From the NCBI GenBank assembly GCA_947372225.1, contig CANBSV010000013.1, positions 1-37,620 on the forward strand: a stretch of 37,620 nt of DNA, given 5' to 3'. This document shows positions 17,676 through 26,647 of this stretch, one piece after another (position 1 is the first letter of the stretch; each line of letters begins with the position of its first letter). A program made the position numbers and the translations under genes. A model generated the notes under the pieces. It did not search any database and was not told the origin of the DNA. It saw only the letters and a list, made by a program, of their open reading frames with translations. This stretch comes from Burkholderiales bacterium (lineage in GTDB: Bacteria; Pseudomonadota; Gammaproteobacteria; Burkholderiales; Burkholderiaceae_C).

Positions 17676-20503
17676 AGGAAACCGCCTCCACCTGCCCGTA
17701 CTGCGGTGTGGGTTGCGGCGTGATCATCGAAAGCGAGGGCGCTCAGATCACGGGCGTGCGTGGCGACCCCGATCACCCGGCCAACTTCGGCCGCCTGTGC
17801 ACCAAGGGCAGCACGCTGCACCTGACCGCCAGCGCCCCGGTCACGTTGCAAGCGCGGCTGCTGCAGCCGATGCGCCGGCTGCAGCGCGGCGCACCACCCG
17901 AGGCCGTCGGCTGGGACGCCGCCATCGATCTGGCCGCCAACCGGCTGGCCGAGGTTGCAAAGACGCGCGGGCCCGATGCCATCGGCCTGTACATCAGCGG
18001 CCAGTTGCTGACCGAGGACTACTACGCCTTCAACAAGCTGGCCAAGGGGCTGCTCGGCACCAACAACATCGACACCAACAGCCGCCTGTGCATGAGCAGC
18101 GCGGTGGCCGGCTACAAGACCACGCTGGGTGCCGACGCACCGCCGTGTTCCTACGAGGACCTCGACCACGCGCAAACGGTGTTCATCGCGGGCAGCAACA
18201 TGGCCTGGGCGCACCCGATCCTGTTTCGCCGGCTTGAAGAGGCGCGGCGCGCCAATCCGCAGCAAAAGTGGATCGTGGTCGACCCGCGGCGCACCGAAAC
18301 CGCCGAGGCCGCCGACCTGCATTTGCAGATCCTGCCGGGCACCGACGTGGCGCTGTTCAACGGGCTGCTGCACCTGATGCTGTGGGAAGGCCTGACCGAC
18401 CGCGCCTACATCGAGCGGCACACCAGCGGCTTCGATGCCTTGCGCGACCTGGTGCGCAACTGCACGCCCGGCGAGACCGCGCGGCTGTGCGGCATCAAGG
18501 AAGCCGATCTGGTTCAAGCCGCGCGCTGGTTCGGCGGCGCCACGCCCACGCTGTCGCTGTACTGCCAGGGCCTGAACCAAAGCGTGAGCGGCACGGACAA
18601 GAACGCCGCGCTCATCAACCTGCATCTGGCCACCGGTCAGATCGGCAAGCCGGGCGCGGGGCCGTTTTCGCTGACGGGCCAGCCCAACGCGATGGGCGGG
18701 CGCGAGGTCGGCGGCATGGCCAACTTGCTCTCGGCGCACCGCGACCTGGGCAACGCTGTGCACCGCGCCGAAGTCGCCGCGCTGTGGGGCTTGCCCAACG
18801 TGCCCGAGCGGCCGGGCAAGACCGCCGTCGAGATGTTCGAAGCCGCAGCCGATGGCGAGATCGCCGCGCTGTGGATCGCCTGCACCAACCCCGCGCAAAG
18901 CCTGCCCGATCAGGCCACCGTGCGGCGCGCGCTCGAGCGCTGCGAGTTCGTCATCGTGCAGGAAGCCTTTGCCACCACGGCCACAGCGGCCTACGCCGAC
19001 TTGCTGCTGCCGGCCACCACGTGGGGCGAGAAGGATGGCACCGTGACCAACAGCGAACGGCGCATCAGCCGCGTGCGCCCTGCCGTGGCCGCCCCCGGCC
19101 AGGCGCGCAACGACTCGCGCATCGTGGTCGATGTGGCCCGCCGTCTCGAAGCGCTGCTGCCGCCGCGGCGTACGGATGGCGCAGCGCTGTTCGGGTTCGA
19201 CACCCCGGAGAGCCTGTGGAACGAGCACCGCGAGAGCACCCGTGGACGCGACCTCGACATCACAGGTCTCAGCTACGCGATGCTCGATCGCCATGGCCCG
19301 CAGCAGTGGCCGCTGCGCGAAGGCGAGGCGATCGGCGCCAAGCGGCTTTATGCCGACGGACATTTCCCCACGCCCGACGGTCGCGCCAAGTTCGCCGCCG
19401 TCGCCGCGAGGCCGCTGGCCGAAAAGCGCGATGCGCCCTACCCGTTCAGTCTGAACACCGGCCGCTTGCGCGACCACTGGCATGGGCTGAGCCGCACCGG
19501 CACGCTGGGCCGTCTGTACGGCCACGCCAGCGAGCCCACGGTCGACATGCACCCGAGTGATCTGGCCCGGCTGCGGCTGGCCGGCGGCGATCTGGTGCAG
19601 GTCACCTCGCGCCGCGGCACGCTGGTGCTGCCCGTGAACAGCAGCACCAGCGTGGCGCCCGCGCAGGCCTTCATCGCCATGCACTGGGGCGACGAGGTGC
19701 TGGGCGGTCGCCACCGCGGCGGCATCAACGCGCTGACATCGCCGGCCTTTTGCCCGCAAAGCAAGCAGCCCGAACTCAAGCACGCCGCCGTCAAGATCAC
19801 CCCGGCAGCACTCCCCTGGCAACTGGTCGCCCGCGCGTGGATGCCGGCCGATGTGGCCTTGCTGCGCCGCGCAGAACTGCTGGCCGCGTGCAGCGAACTG
19901 GATTACGCGGTGTGCATGCCGTTCGGCCGCGAGCCTGGTGCCACCGGCGTGTGGCTGCGAGCGGCCACGCCCGCCGCGCCATCGGCCGAGTGGCTGGCGC
20001 ACATCGAGGCGCTGCTCGGGCTCGATCACGCCGAGGTGCTGCGCTACACCGACCCGCAGCGCGGCCAGCGGCGCAGCATGCGGCTGATGCGACGCGAGAC
20101 GGCCGATGCGGCTGGCGACACCAACGCAACGGCCAGCATGCCTGCCAGTGCCGCCACCGACGCGCTGCTCAAGTCCTTCATGCTGGCCGGCGACACGCTC
20201 GCCAGCGGCTGGGTCAGCGACCTGCTGCTCGACGAACTGCCGGCGCAGCGATTCGGCCGAGCGCTGCTCGCCGGCACCGCCACGCCGCCGGTGGCGCTGC
20301 CTTCGCGCGGCGCGCAGGTGTGCAACTGCTTTGATGTTTGCGAACCCGAAATCACCGCCGTGCTCGAGCGTTGCAGCGGCAGCGCCGACTCGCGGCTCGC
20401 GCAGTTGCAAGGCGCGCTCAAGTGCGGCACCAACTGCGGCAGTTGTCTGCCCGCGCTGCGCCAGCAGGTGCTGCGCATCCAGCCTGCCGGCCAGACCGTT
20501 TGA
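17672..20503 (+). CDS. nasA: Assimilatory nitrate reductase catalytic subunit NasA
   Basis: 943 aa, cytoplasmic molybdopterin (bis-MGD) enzyme reducing nitrate to nitrite. N-terminal [4Fe-4S] ligands C8, C11, C15 and C43 (CPYCGVGC ... LCTKG) with K45. The Mo ligand region is SRLCMSSAVAGYK, and the usual MGD-binding blocks follow (YCQGLNQSVSG, GAGPFSLTGQPNAMGGREVGG). The last 65 residues are a BFD-like [2Fe-2S] domain with C884, C886, C922 and C925. The GTG start at 17672 overlaps the nirD stop; it yields a canonical N-terminus, so the start is trusted. No separate NasB/NasC flavoprotein reductase is present nearby. Confidence 0.96.
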   Translation: MKETASTCPYCGVGCGVIIESEGAQITGVRGDPDHPANFGRLCTKGSTLHLTASAPVTLQARLLQPMRRLQRGAPPEAVGWDAAIDLAANRLAEVAKTRGPDAIGLYISGQLLTEDYYAFNKLAKGLLGTNNIDTNSRLCMSSAVAGYKTTLGADAPPCSYEDLDHAQTVFIAGSNMAWAHPILFRRLEEARRANPQQKWIVVDPRRTETAEAADLHLQILPGTDVALFNGLLHLMLWEGLTDRAYIERHTSGFDALRDLVRNCTPGETARLCGIKEADLVQAARWFGGATPTLSLYCQGLNQSVSGTDKNAALINLHLATGQIGKPGAGPFSLTGQPNAMGGREVGGMANLLSAHRDLGNAVHRAEVAALWGLPNVPERPGKTAVEMFEAAADGEIAALWIACTNPAQSLPDQATVRRALERCEFVIVQEAFATTATAAYADLLLPATTWGEKDGTVTNSERRISRVRPAVAAPGQARNDSRIVVDVARRLEALLPPRRTDGAALFGFDTPESLWNEHRESTRGRDLDITGLSYAMLDRHGPQQWPLREGEAIGAKRLYADGHFPTPDGRAKFAAVAARPLAEKRDAPYPFSLNTGRLRDHWHGLSRTGTLGRLYGHASEPTVDMHPSDLARLRLAGGDLVQVTSRRGTLVLPVNSSTSVAPAQAFIAMHWGDEVLGGRHRGGINALTSPAFCPQSKQPELKHAAVKITPAALPWQLVARAWMPADVALLRRAELLAACSELDYAVCMPFGREPGATGVWLRAATPAAPSAEWLAHIEALLGLDHAEVLRYTDPQRGQRRSMRLMRRETADAAGDTNATASMPASAATDALLKSFMLAGDTLASGWVSDLLLDELPAQRFGRALLAGTATPPVALPSRGAQVCNCFDVCEPEITAVLERCSGSADSRLAQLQGALKCGTNCGSCLPALRQQVLRIQPAGQTV

Positions 20504-20513
20504 GGAGCCATCC

Positions 20514-21326
20514 ATGACCCCCACGCGCCCCGACACCTTGACCGCAGCGCCCCAGCGCATCGGCACCGTCAGCCTGGTCGGCGCCGGCCCGGGCGACCCC
20601 GAGTTGCTCACGGTGCAGGCGATCAAGGCCATCCGCCGTGCCACGGTGCTGCTGCTCGACAGCCTGGTGGGCGACGGCGTGCTGCGCTACGCCCGCCGCA
20701 GCGCACGCGTCATCCACGTGGGCAAGCGTGGCGGCTGCGCGAGCACGCCGCAGGCGTTCATCCACAAGCTGATGGTGGCCGAGGCGCAGCGCGGCGAGAC
20801 CGTGGTGCGGCTCAAAGGCGGCGATCCGTTCATCTTCGGCCGCGGCGGCGAAGAAGCCGAGCACCTGCGCGACGCCGGCATCGAGGTGCGCGTGGTCAAC
20901 GGCATTTCCTCAGGTCTGGCCGCGACCACCGCGCTGGGCGTGCCGTGGACGCACCGCCAGCACGCGCACGGCGTGATGCTGGTGACCGGCCACCCCGGCG
21001 AATCCAGCACCACGCTCGATTGGCCCACGCTGGCCGCGGCGGCCGCACAAGGGCTCACGCTGGTGGTCTACATGGGCGTGCAGCGGCTCGCTCAAATCCA
21101 AGACGGCCTGCTGGCCGCCCTGCGAGCGGACACGCCAGCCGCCCTGGTGCAGCACGCCAGCACCGCGCACGAGCGCCGGCTGGTGACCACGCTGGGCCAG
21201 CTGACTGCCCACGCCGCGCAGGCCGGCATCGGCAGCCCGGCGATCCTGATCGTGGGGGATGTGCTCCAGGGCGCACAAGCGTTGAGCGTCGCGACCGAGC
21301 CGATGCCCCAGCGCGTGGCGATCTAG
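20514..21326 (+). CDS. cobA: Uroporphyrinogen-III C-methyltransferase
   Basis: 270 aa SUMT. It transfers two methyl groups from SAM to uroporphyrinogen III, giving precorrin-2 for siroheme (needed by NirB) or cobalamin. The family motifs are VGAGPGDPELLT (about 21-32), VRLKGGDPFIFGRGGEE (about 98-114), GISSGLAA and VTGHPGE. The precorrin-2 dehydrogenase/ferrochelatase domain of CysG is absent, so those steps are done elsewhere. GAGGAG just before ATG 20514 supports the start. It ends the nitrate operon and is convergent with crcB. Confidence 0.94.
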   Translation: MTPTRPDTLTAAPQRIGTVSLVGAGPGDPELLTVQAIKAIRRATVLLLDSLVGDGVLRYARRSARVIHVGKRGGCASTPQAFIHKLMVAEAQRGETVVRLKGGDPFIFGRGGEEAEHLRDAGIEVRVVNGISSGLAATTALGVPWTHRQHAHGVMLVTGHPGESSTTLDWPTLAAAAAQGLTLVVYMGVQRLAQIQDGLLAALRADTPAALVQHASTAHERRLVTTLGQLTAHAAQAGIGSPAILIVGDVLQGAQALSVATEPMPQRVAI

Positions 21327-21347
21327 AGCGCAAGGCAGCAGCAGACA

Positions 21348-21385
21348 AACCAGGCAAGCGGCGGCTCATGCCCGCAGCCTTGGTT
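21348..21385. terminator. Hairpin between convergent cobA and crcB
   Basis: AACCA-GGC-AA-GCGG pairs with CCGC-A-GCC-T-TGGTT around a 10-base loop. The stem has about 12 paired positions with a bulge and a small internal loop. It sits in the 58-bp convergent gap and touches the crcB stop. No T-tract, so it is at best a Rho-assisted bidirectional terminator. Confidence 0.35.
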
Positions 21386-21774
21386 CAATCCAGCAAGGCG
21401 CTCACCACCTTGAACCCCACGGCGCTGCACAGCAACGCGCCGGCCAGATGGGCCAGCGCATGTGCTGCCGCCCAAGCGTAATCGCCACGTTGCAGCAAGC
21501 TGAGCGATTCGCCGGTGAACGCCGAGAAGGTGGTCAGACCGCCCAGAAAGCCGGTGACCGCCAGCAGCCGCAGCGTGTCGTTGGGCGAGCGGGCAAACCA
21601 CGCCAGCGCCATGCCGATGAGCAGCCCACCCACGCAGTTGACGAGCAGCGTGCCCAGCGGGAACCCGGCCCAACGTTCGTTGAGCCACACCTGAACGCGC
21701 CAGCGCGACACGCCGCCCACCGCCGAGCCCAAGGCCACGGCGAGGATCTGGAGCCAGGGAACGGTCTGCATCAT
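21385..21774 (-). CDS. crcB: Fluoride ion channel CrcB/Fluc
   Basis: 129 aa, four membrane segments, a dual-topology homodimeric fluoride channel protecting against cytoplasmic fluoride. Diagnostic motifs: GSAVGGVSRW (16-25), GTLLVNCVGGLLIG with N46 and the phenylalanine box GFLGGLTTFSAFTGE with F83 and F86. The ATG at 21774 overlaps the moaE stop as ATGA; a second Met follows at once. It is the last gene of the minus-strand run, with no fluoride riboswitch in front of it. Confidence 0.94.
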   Translation of the reverse strand: MMQTVPWLQILAVALGSAVGGVSRWRVQVWLNERWAGFPLGTLLVNCVGGLLIGMALAWFARSPNDTLRLLAVTGFLGGLTTFSAFTGESLSLLQRGDYAWAAAHALAHLAGALLCSAVGFKVVSALLD

Positions 21775-22253
21775 CGGAGCGCCTCAGCGGTGGCAGGGTC
21801 GGTCGGGTTCCAGCGCGCCAAGGCCGCGTCGTCGCTCACGCGTGCATCCACCCAGCGCGTGCCGTCGGGCGTGGCTTCTTTTTTCCAGAACGGCGCATGG
21901 ATCTTCAGGTGATCCATCAGAAATTCACAGGCCTGAAACGCCTGGCCACGGTGGGCCGAGCTCACGGCAACCAGCACGATCTGGTCTTGCGGCTGCAGCA
22001 GTCCCACCCGGTGGATCACGCGCACGCCGCGGATGTCGAATCGCGCGCGGGCCGCATCGATGCTGGCTGCGATCGACGCTTCGGTCATGCCGGGGTAATG
22101 CTCGAGTTCCATCGAACTGACGCAAGCGCCATCGTTGCGGTCGCGCACGCAGCCGACGAACGTGACCACCGCGCCCACGGCGGGGTCGGCCTCGCGCAGC
22201 GCAGCCACTTCGGCGCCAAGGTCAAAGTCAGCCGTCTGGATGCTCACGCTCAT
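21771..22253 (-). CDS. moaE: Molybdopterin synthase catalytic subunit MoaE
   Basis: 160 aa. MoaE and thiocarboxylated MoaD insert two sulfurs into cyclic pyranopterin monophosphate to form molybdopterin. Expected active-site residues are present: R37 (FVGCVRDRNDG), H101-R102 (SSAHRGQAF), K117 and K124/K125 (APFWKKE). ATG 22253 lies 20 bp after moaD. The cofactor is needed by NasA encoded on the opposite strand next door. Confidence 0.95.
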   Translation of the reverse strand: MSVSIQTADFDLGAEVAALREADPAVGAVVTFVGCVRDRNDGACVSSMELEHYPGMTEASIAASIDAARARFDIRGVRVIHRVGLLQPQDQIVLVAVSSAHRGQAFQACEFLMDHLKIHAPFWKKEATPDGTRWVDARVSDDAALARWNPTDPATAEALR

Positions 22254-22273
22254 GGCCGTCTCGCTGCCGTGGT

Positions 22274-22525
22274 TCAGCCGCCGGTGATGGGCGGGAAGAA
22301 CGCCACTTCGGCACCTTCGGTGACGACTGCCGATTCCTCGCACATCACGTGGTTCAGCGCGCAGCGCCGGCCGTGTCCGCGCACCAGGGCGGCCGCGTGG
22401 TCCGCGCTGGACGCCATCAGGCGATCGCGCAATTCGCCCACGGTGATGCCAGGGGGCACATCGATCACTTCGTGCTCGCCGAGCACCTCGCGGATCGCAG
22501 CGAAGTAGCGCAGGTTCACCTTCAC
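22274..22525 (-). CDS. moaD: Molybdopterin synthase sulfur carrier MoaD
   Basis: 83 aa ubiquitin-like protein ending in the obligatory Gly-Gly (FFPPITGG), which is adenylated and thiocarboxylated by MoeB. The start is GTG at 22525, overlapping the moeA stop as GTGA; the frame is open further upstream into moeA, but the beta-grasp fold begins at VKVNLRYFAAIRE. The Cys-containing CALNHVMCEE segment is unremarkable for the family. Confidence 0.9.
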   Translation of the reverse strand: MKVNLRYFAAIREVLGEHEVIDVPPGITVGELRDRLMASSADHAAALVRGHGRRCALNHVMCEESAVVTEGAEVAFFPPITGG

Positions 22526-23781
22526 GACAGCAGCTCCGCAAAGCTCAGGTAGCGCACCGTGTCGCCCGCGCGGATGGTGCCGCCGATGGGGTTGTCGACC
22601 AGCCCGTCGCCCCATACCGCCGAGGTCAGCACGCCTGAGCTCTGGTTGGCAAACAAGTCGAGCCCACCCGCGGCGTTCAGTCGCACGCGCAGGAACTCGC
22701 GCCGCCGGTCGGGACGCAGCACATCGAAATCGGCGCGCATCGGCAGGCCGCGCGGTGTCACATCGACGACGCCTTGCAGGTGCAGCAGCACCGGGCGCAC
22801 CACCAGCAAAAACGTCACGTAGCTCGACACCGGGTTGCCGGGCAATCCGATGAAGTACGCGGCGAGCGCATCCACCGACGCGCCACGCCGCACCTCACCA
22901 AAGGCCAGTGGCTTGCCGGGCTTGATGGCCAGTTGCCACAGGTCGATGCGGCCTTCGGCCTCGACGGCCGGGCGGACGTGGTCTTCTTCGCCGACCGACA
23001 CACCGCCGCTGGTCACGATCACATCGTGTTCGCGTGCGGCCTGGCGCAGCACATCGCGGGTGGCGTCGAGCCGGTCGGGCACGATGCCGAAATCGGTGCA
23101 CTCGCAGCCCAGCGACTCGATCAATGCGCGCAGCGTGTAGCGGTTGGAGTTGTAGATGGCCCCGGGCGGCAGCGGATCGCCGGGCATCACCAGCTCATCG
23201 CCGGTGGAAAACAGCGCCACGCGCGGACGCCGCGTGACCGTCAGGTTGGCGGCACCAACGGACGCCGCCAGACCGAGCGCTTGCGGCGTGAGGCGGGCGC
23301 CACGCGGCAACACGACCGCACCGGCATGCACGTCTTCGCCGCGGCGGCGGATCCACTGGCCGGCCTGCGGCATGGTGTCGATGCGCACGGCGCCGCCATC
23401 GACGGCTGCGCACTGCTCTTGCATCACCACGGCGTCCGCACCGGCGGGCACTTGCGCGCCGGTGAAGATGCGCACGGCCGTGCCCGGCAGCAAAGGCTGG
23501 GCCACCGCACCGGCGGCAATGCGTTGGCTCACCGGCAGGCTGACGCCAGCGGCAGACACATCGGCGCAGCGCAGCGCATAGCCGTCCATGGCGGTGTTGT
23601 CGGCCGGCGGCACGTCGATCAGCGAGCGCAGATCGGCGGCCAGCACGCGGCCGCGGGCGTCAAACGTGGAGATCGTTTCGTTCGTGTGGGCCGCGAACGG
23701 CACCACCGCGCGCAGCAACCGCCCCAGCGCCTCGTCGAGATCGAGCAAGGGCTGACGTGGCGGAGGCGCGCCGGGCGTCAA
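22522..23781 (-). CDS. moeA: Molybdopterin molybdenumtransferase MoeA
   Basis: 419 aa. Inserts molybdate into MPT-AMP to give Moco. Blocks: PPADNTAMDGYALR, GTAVRIFTGAQVPAGADAVV, IRRRGEDV, VALFSTGDELV, VTSGGVSVGEEDHV, KPGKPLAFG and GLPGNPVSSYVTF. The best start is TTG at 23781, overlapping the thrC stop (TTGA). No ATG gives a complete N-terminal domain, and the family N-terminus (LDLDEALGRLL) follows within about 15 residues. Rare TTG initiation plus overlap suggests expression depends on thrC translation. Confidence 0.92.
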   Translation of the reverse strand: MTPGAPPPRQPLLDLDEALGRLLRAVVPFAAHTNETISTFDARGRVLAADLRSLIDVPPADNTAMDGYALRCADVSAAGVSLPVSQRIAAGAVAQPLLPGTAVRIFTGAQVPAGADAVVMQEQCAAVDGGAVRIDTMPQAGQWIRRRGEDVHAGAVVLPRGARLTPQALGLAASVGAANLTVTRRPRVALFSTGDELVMPGDPLPPGAIYNSNRYTLRALIESLGCECTDFGIVPDRLDATRDVLRQAAREHDVIVTSGGVSVGEEDHVRPAVEAEGRIDLWQLAIKPGKPLAFGEVRRGASVDALAAYFIGLPGNPVSSYVTFLLVVRPVLLHLQGVVDVTPRGLPMRADFDVLRPDRRREFLRVRLNAAGGLDLFANQSSGVLTSAVWGDGLVDNPIGGTIRAGDTVRYLSFAELLS

Positions 23782-25208
23782 ACGTGCTCGCTGAGGTAGG
23801 ACTTGACCCGCTGCACGTCGGCCGGCATGACCACGAAGCGCTTGGGCAGGTCTTCGATGCCACGCATGGCCGGCGGCCGATCGGGCTGAATGCCGATGGC
23901 TTCGACGATCGTCTCGGCGAACTTGGCCGGCAGCGCAGTCTCGAGCACGATCATCGGCACGCCCCAGTCGATGCACTCCCTGCCAACCTTCAGGCCATCG
24001 GCGGTGTGCGTGTCGATCACCACGCCGAAGCGGCGGTACGTGTCGCGGATGGTCGCCAGTCGGTCGGCGTGGGTGCTGGTGCCCGACACGAAGCCGAATT
24101 CGGCGGTGCGGGCGAATTCGTCGTCGGTGACGGTGAACGAGCCGTGCTGCTCGACGTCGGTCTTGAACAACTGCTTCGTGCGATCGCCATCGCGGCCGAG
24201 CAGATCGAACACGAAGCGCTCGAAGTTCGACGCCTTGGAGATGTCCATCGACGGGCTCGAGGTCTCGTGCGTCTCGGCGCTGCCGCGCACCCGGTAGGTG
24301 CCGGTGCGGAAGAACTCGTCGAGCACGTTGTTCTCGTTGGTGGCCAGCACCAGGTGGCGGATCGGCAAGCCCATCATGCGCGCAACATGGCCGGCGCAGA
24401 TGTTGCCGAAGTTGCCCGACGGCACCGCGAAGCTGACCTGATCGCCGTTGTCGCGCGTGGCCTGGAAGTAGCCCGCGAAGTAGTACACGACCTGCGCGAG
24501 CAGCCGCGCCCAATTGATGGAGTTGACGGTGCCGATGTGGTGGCGGCGCTTGAAATCGAGGTCGTTGGAGACGGCCTTGACGATGTCCTGGCAGTCGTCG
24601 AAGACGCCTTCGATGGCCAGGTTGTGGATGTTGGGGTCTTGCAGGCTGAACATCTGCGCCTGCTGGAACGGGCTCATGCGGCCCTGCGGGCTGAGCATGA
24701 ACACGCGCACGTTTTTCTTGCCGCGCATGGCGTATTCGGCCGCGCTTCCGGTGTCGCCCGAAGTCGCTCCCAGGATGTTGAGCGTTTCGCCGCGGCGCGC
24801 GAGTTCGTACTCGAACAACTGGCCAAGCAACTGCATGGCCATGTCCTTGAACGCGAGCGTCGGTCCGTTCGACAGCGCCTGCAGGTACAGGTCCACGCCT
24901 TCGGGCGTGTTGGCCGCACGGTCGAGCGGCTTGAGCGGCGTGATCTCGGTCGAGCCGAAGACCTCGGGCGTGTAGGTGCGTGCGGTGAGCGCGCGCAGGT
25001 CATCGGCGGGGATGTCGTCGATGTACAGCGACAGGATCTCGAACGCGAGCTCGTGATAGCGCAGCCCGCGCCAGCGCGCGAGCGTGGCCGCGTCGATGCG
25101 CGGGTAATGCGTGGGCAGGTACAAGCCGCCATCGGGCGCCAGGCCCTCGAGCAGGATCTCGCAAAAACTGCGCAACTCGGCGTGACCGCGGGTGCTCTGG
25201 TACTTCAA
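23778..25208 (-). CDS. thrC: Threonine synthase ThrC
   Basis: 476 aa PLP enzyme converting O-phosphohomoserine to threonine. N-terminal YQSTRGHAELRSFCEILLEGLAPDGGLYLP is characteristic. The PLP lysine is K121 in SNGPTLAFKDMAMQ; the phosphate-binding loop is ILGATSGDTGSAAEYA. The start is TTG at 25208, eight bases after AGGAG; the family N-terminus begins exactly there. It is 28 bp downstream of hom, the preceding pathway step. Confidence 0.95.
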   Translation of the reverse strand: MKYQSTRGHAELRSFCEILLEGLAPDGGLYLPTHYPRIDAATLARWRGLRYHELAFEILSLYIDDIPADDLRALTARTYTPEVFGSTEITPLKPLDRAANTPEGVDLYLQALSNGPTLAFKDMAMQLLGQLFEYELARRGETLNILGATSGDTGSAAEYAMRGKKNVRVFMLSPQGRMSPFQQAQMFSLQDPNIHNLAIEGVFDDCQDIVKAVSNDLDFKRRHHIGTVNSINWARLLAQVVYYFAGYFQATRDNGDQVSFAVPSGNFGNICAGHVARMMGLPIRHLVLATNENNVLDEFFRTGTYRVRGSAETHETSSPSMDISKASNFERFVFDLLGRDGDRTKQLFKTDVEQHGSFTVTDDEFARTAEFGFVSGTSTHADRLATIRDTYRRFGVVIDTHTADGLKVGRECIDWGVPMIVLETALPAKFAETIVEAIGIQPDRPPAMRGIEDLPKRFVVMPADVQRVKSYLSEHV

Positions 25209-25236
25209 GCGATCGCTCCTGGGATGTGTGCGCGGC

Positions 25237-26565
25237 TCAACTGAGTTCTTCCTTGCGGATGCGCACGATCGGCGCGAGCACCGTGGGCAGCGCTTGCATC
25301 TGCGCGATGGCACGATTCATCTCGGACTCGACGGTGTCGTGCGTGAGGATGATCACGTCGGTGTGCGCCGTGCCGGTGCCGCTCTGGCCGTCATTCGGGC
25401 GCTGCAGCAACGCGTCTATCGAAATGGCGTGCTCGGCCAGGATGCCGGCGATGCGCGCCATGACGCCCGCCTGGTCGGTGACTTGCAGCCGCAGGTAGAA
25501 CGACGTGATGGTCTGCTCCATCGGCAGCACCGGCGTGGCAGCCAGCGCGTCGTGCTGGAACGCCAGATGCGGCACGCGGTGGTGCGGATCAGCGGTGTGC
25601 AGCCGGGTGATGTCGACCAGATCGGCGATCACCGCCGACGCGGTGGGCTCGGACCCGGCACCCTTGCCGTAGTACAGCGTGCTGCCCACGGCATCGGCTT
25701 GCACCATCACCGCGTTCATGGCGCCTTCGACGTTGGCGATCAGCCGCTTGGTGGGCACCAAGGTCGGGTGCACGCGCAACTCGATGCCGCCGGCGTCGTC
25801 GCGCCGCTTGGTGATGCCCAGCAGCTTGATACGGTAGCCCAGGTGCTCGGCGTAGCCGATGTCAGCCGCTTGCAACGCGGTGATGCCTTCGATGTGCGCT
25901 CGGTCAAACTGCACCGGCACCCCGAACGCGATGGCGCTCATCAGCGTGAGCTTGTGCGCCGCATCGATGCCTTCGATGTCGAACGTGGGGTCGGCCTCGG
26001 CATAACCAAGCGCCTGCGCTTCCTTGAGCACGACGCCGAAGTCGAGCCCCTTCGAGCGCATCTCCGACAGGATGAAGTTGGTGGTGCCGTTGATGATCCC
26101 GGCGATCCACTGGATGCGGTTGGCCGTGAGGCCTTCGCGCAGGGCCTTGATGATCGGAATGCCACCGGCCACCGCGGCTTCGAAGGCCACGACCACGCCC
26201 TTTTCGCGCGCGGCGGCAAAGATCTCGGTGCCGTGCACGGCGAGCAGCGCCTTGTTGGCGGTGACCACATGCTTGCCCGCCGCGATGGCTTCAAGCACCA
26301 GCGTGCGCGCCACGCCGTAGCCGCCGATCAACTCGACAACGATGTCGATGTCGGGGTGCCTGACGACCTCGCGCGCATCTGCGACCACGAGCACGCCGTC
26401 GCCCACGACCGCGCGCGCACGAGCGGTGTCGAGGTCGGCGACCATGGTGATTTCAATGCCGCGGCCGGCGCGACGCTGAATTTCTTCCTGATTGCGGCGC
26501 AGCACATTGAACGTGCCGCTGCCTACGGTGCCTGCGCCCAAAAGGCCAACTCGGATCGGATTCAT
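25237..26565 (-). CDS. hom: Homoserine dehydrogenase
   Basis: 442 aa, monofunctional. Reduces aspartate semialdehyde to homoserine with NAD(P)H. Rossmann GLLGAGTVGSG (8-18), VTANKALLA with the catalytic-region Lys, GIINGTTNFIL, GYAEADPTFDIEGIDAAHK. A C-terminal ACT domain (YLRLQVTDQAGVMARIAGIL, about 355-430) indicates allosteric feedback, typically by threonine. Start ATG 26565. Forms a unit with thrC and lies 82 bp after the aminotransferase gene. Confidence 0.96.
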   Translation of the reverse strand: MNPIRVGLLGAGTVGSGTFNVLRRNQEEIQRRAGRGIEITMVADLDTARARAVVGDGVLVVADAREVVRHPDIDIVVELIGGYGVARTLVLEAIAAGKHVVTANKALLAVHGTEIFAAAREKGVVVAFEAAVAGGIPIIKALREGLTANRIQWIAGIINGTTNFILSEMRSKGLDFGVVLKEAQALGYAEADPTFDIEGIDAAHKLTLMSAIAFGVPVQFDRAHIEGITALQAADIGYAEHLGYRIKLLGITKRRDDAGGIELRVHPTLVPTKRLIANVEGAMNAVMVQADAVGSTLYYGKGAGSEPTASAVIADLVDITRLHTADPHHRVPHLAFQHDALAATPVLPMEQTITSFYLRLQVTDQAGVMARIAGILAEHAISIDALLQRPNDGQSGTGTAHTDVIILTHDTVESEMNRAIAQMQALPTVLAPIVRIRKEELS

Positions 26566-26647
26566 GAAAGGTGTGGGCTCAAAGCCGCTGCGGTTCGGGT
26601 GAATAAGTAGGGGGGCAACTGCCGGAAACGCGCCCGCCGTGAAACGG

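Noticed and set aside
14779..17727. A 982-codon open frame on the minus strand opposite nrtD-nirB-nirD and the start of nasA
   Set aside because: Low-complexity, His/Arg/Ala/Val-rich translation with no motif; a GC-rich shadow of nirB, whose motifs are all intact.
17276..20644. A 1122-codon open frame on the minus strand opposite nasA
   Set aside because: Shadow of nasA; composition is biased and no domain is recognisable.
21775..22300. Possible fluoride riboswitch for crcB
   Set aside because: crcB starts inside the moaE stop codon; there is no leader space and no riboswitch-like pseudoknot sequence.
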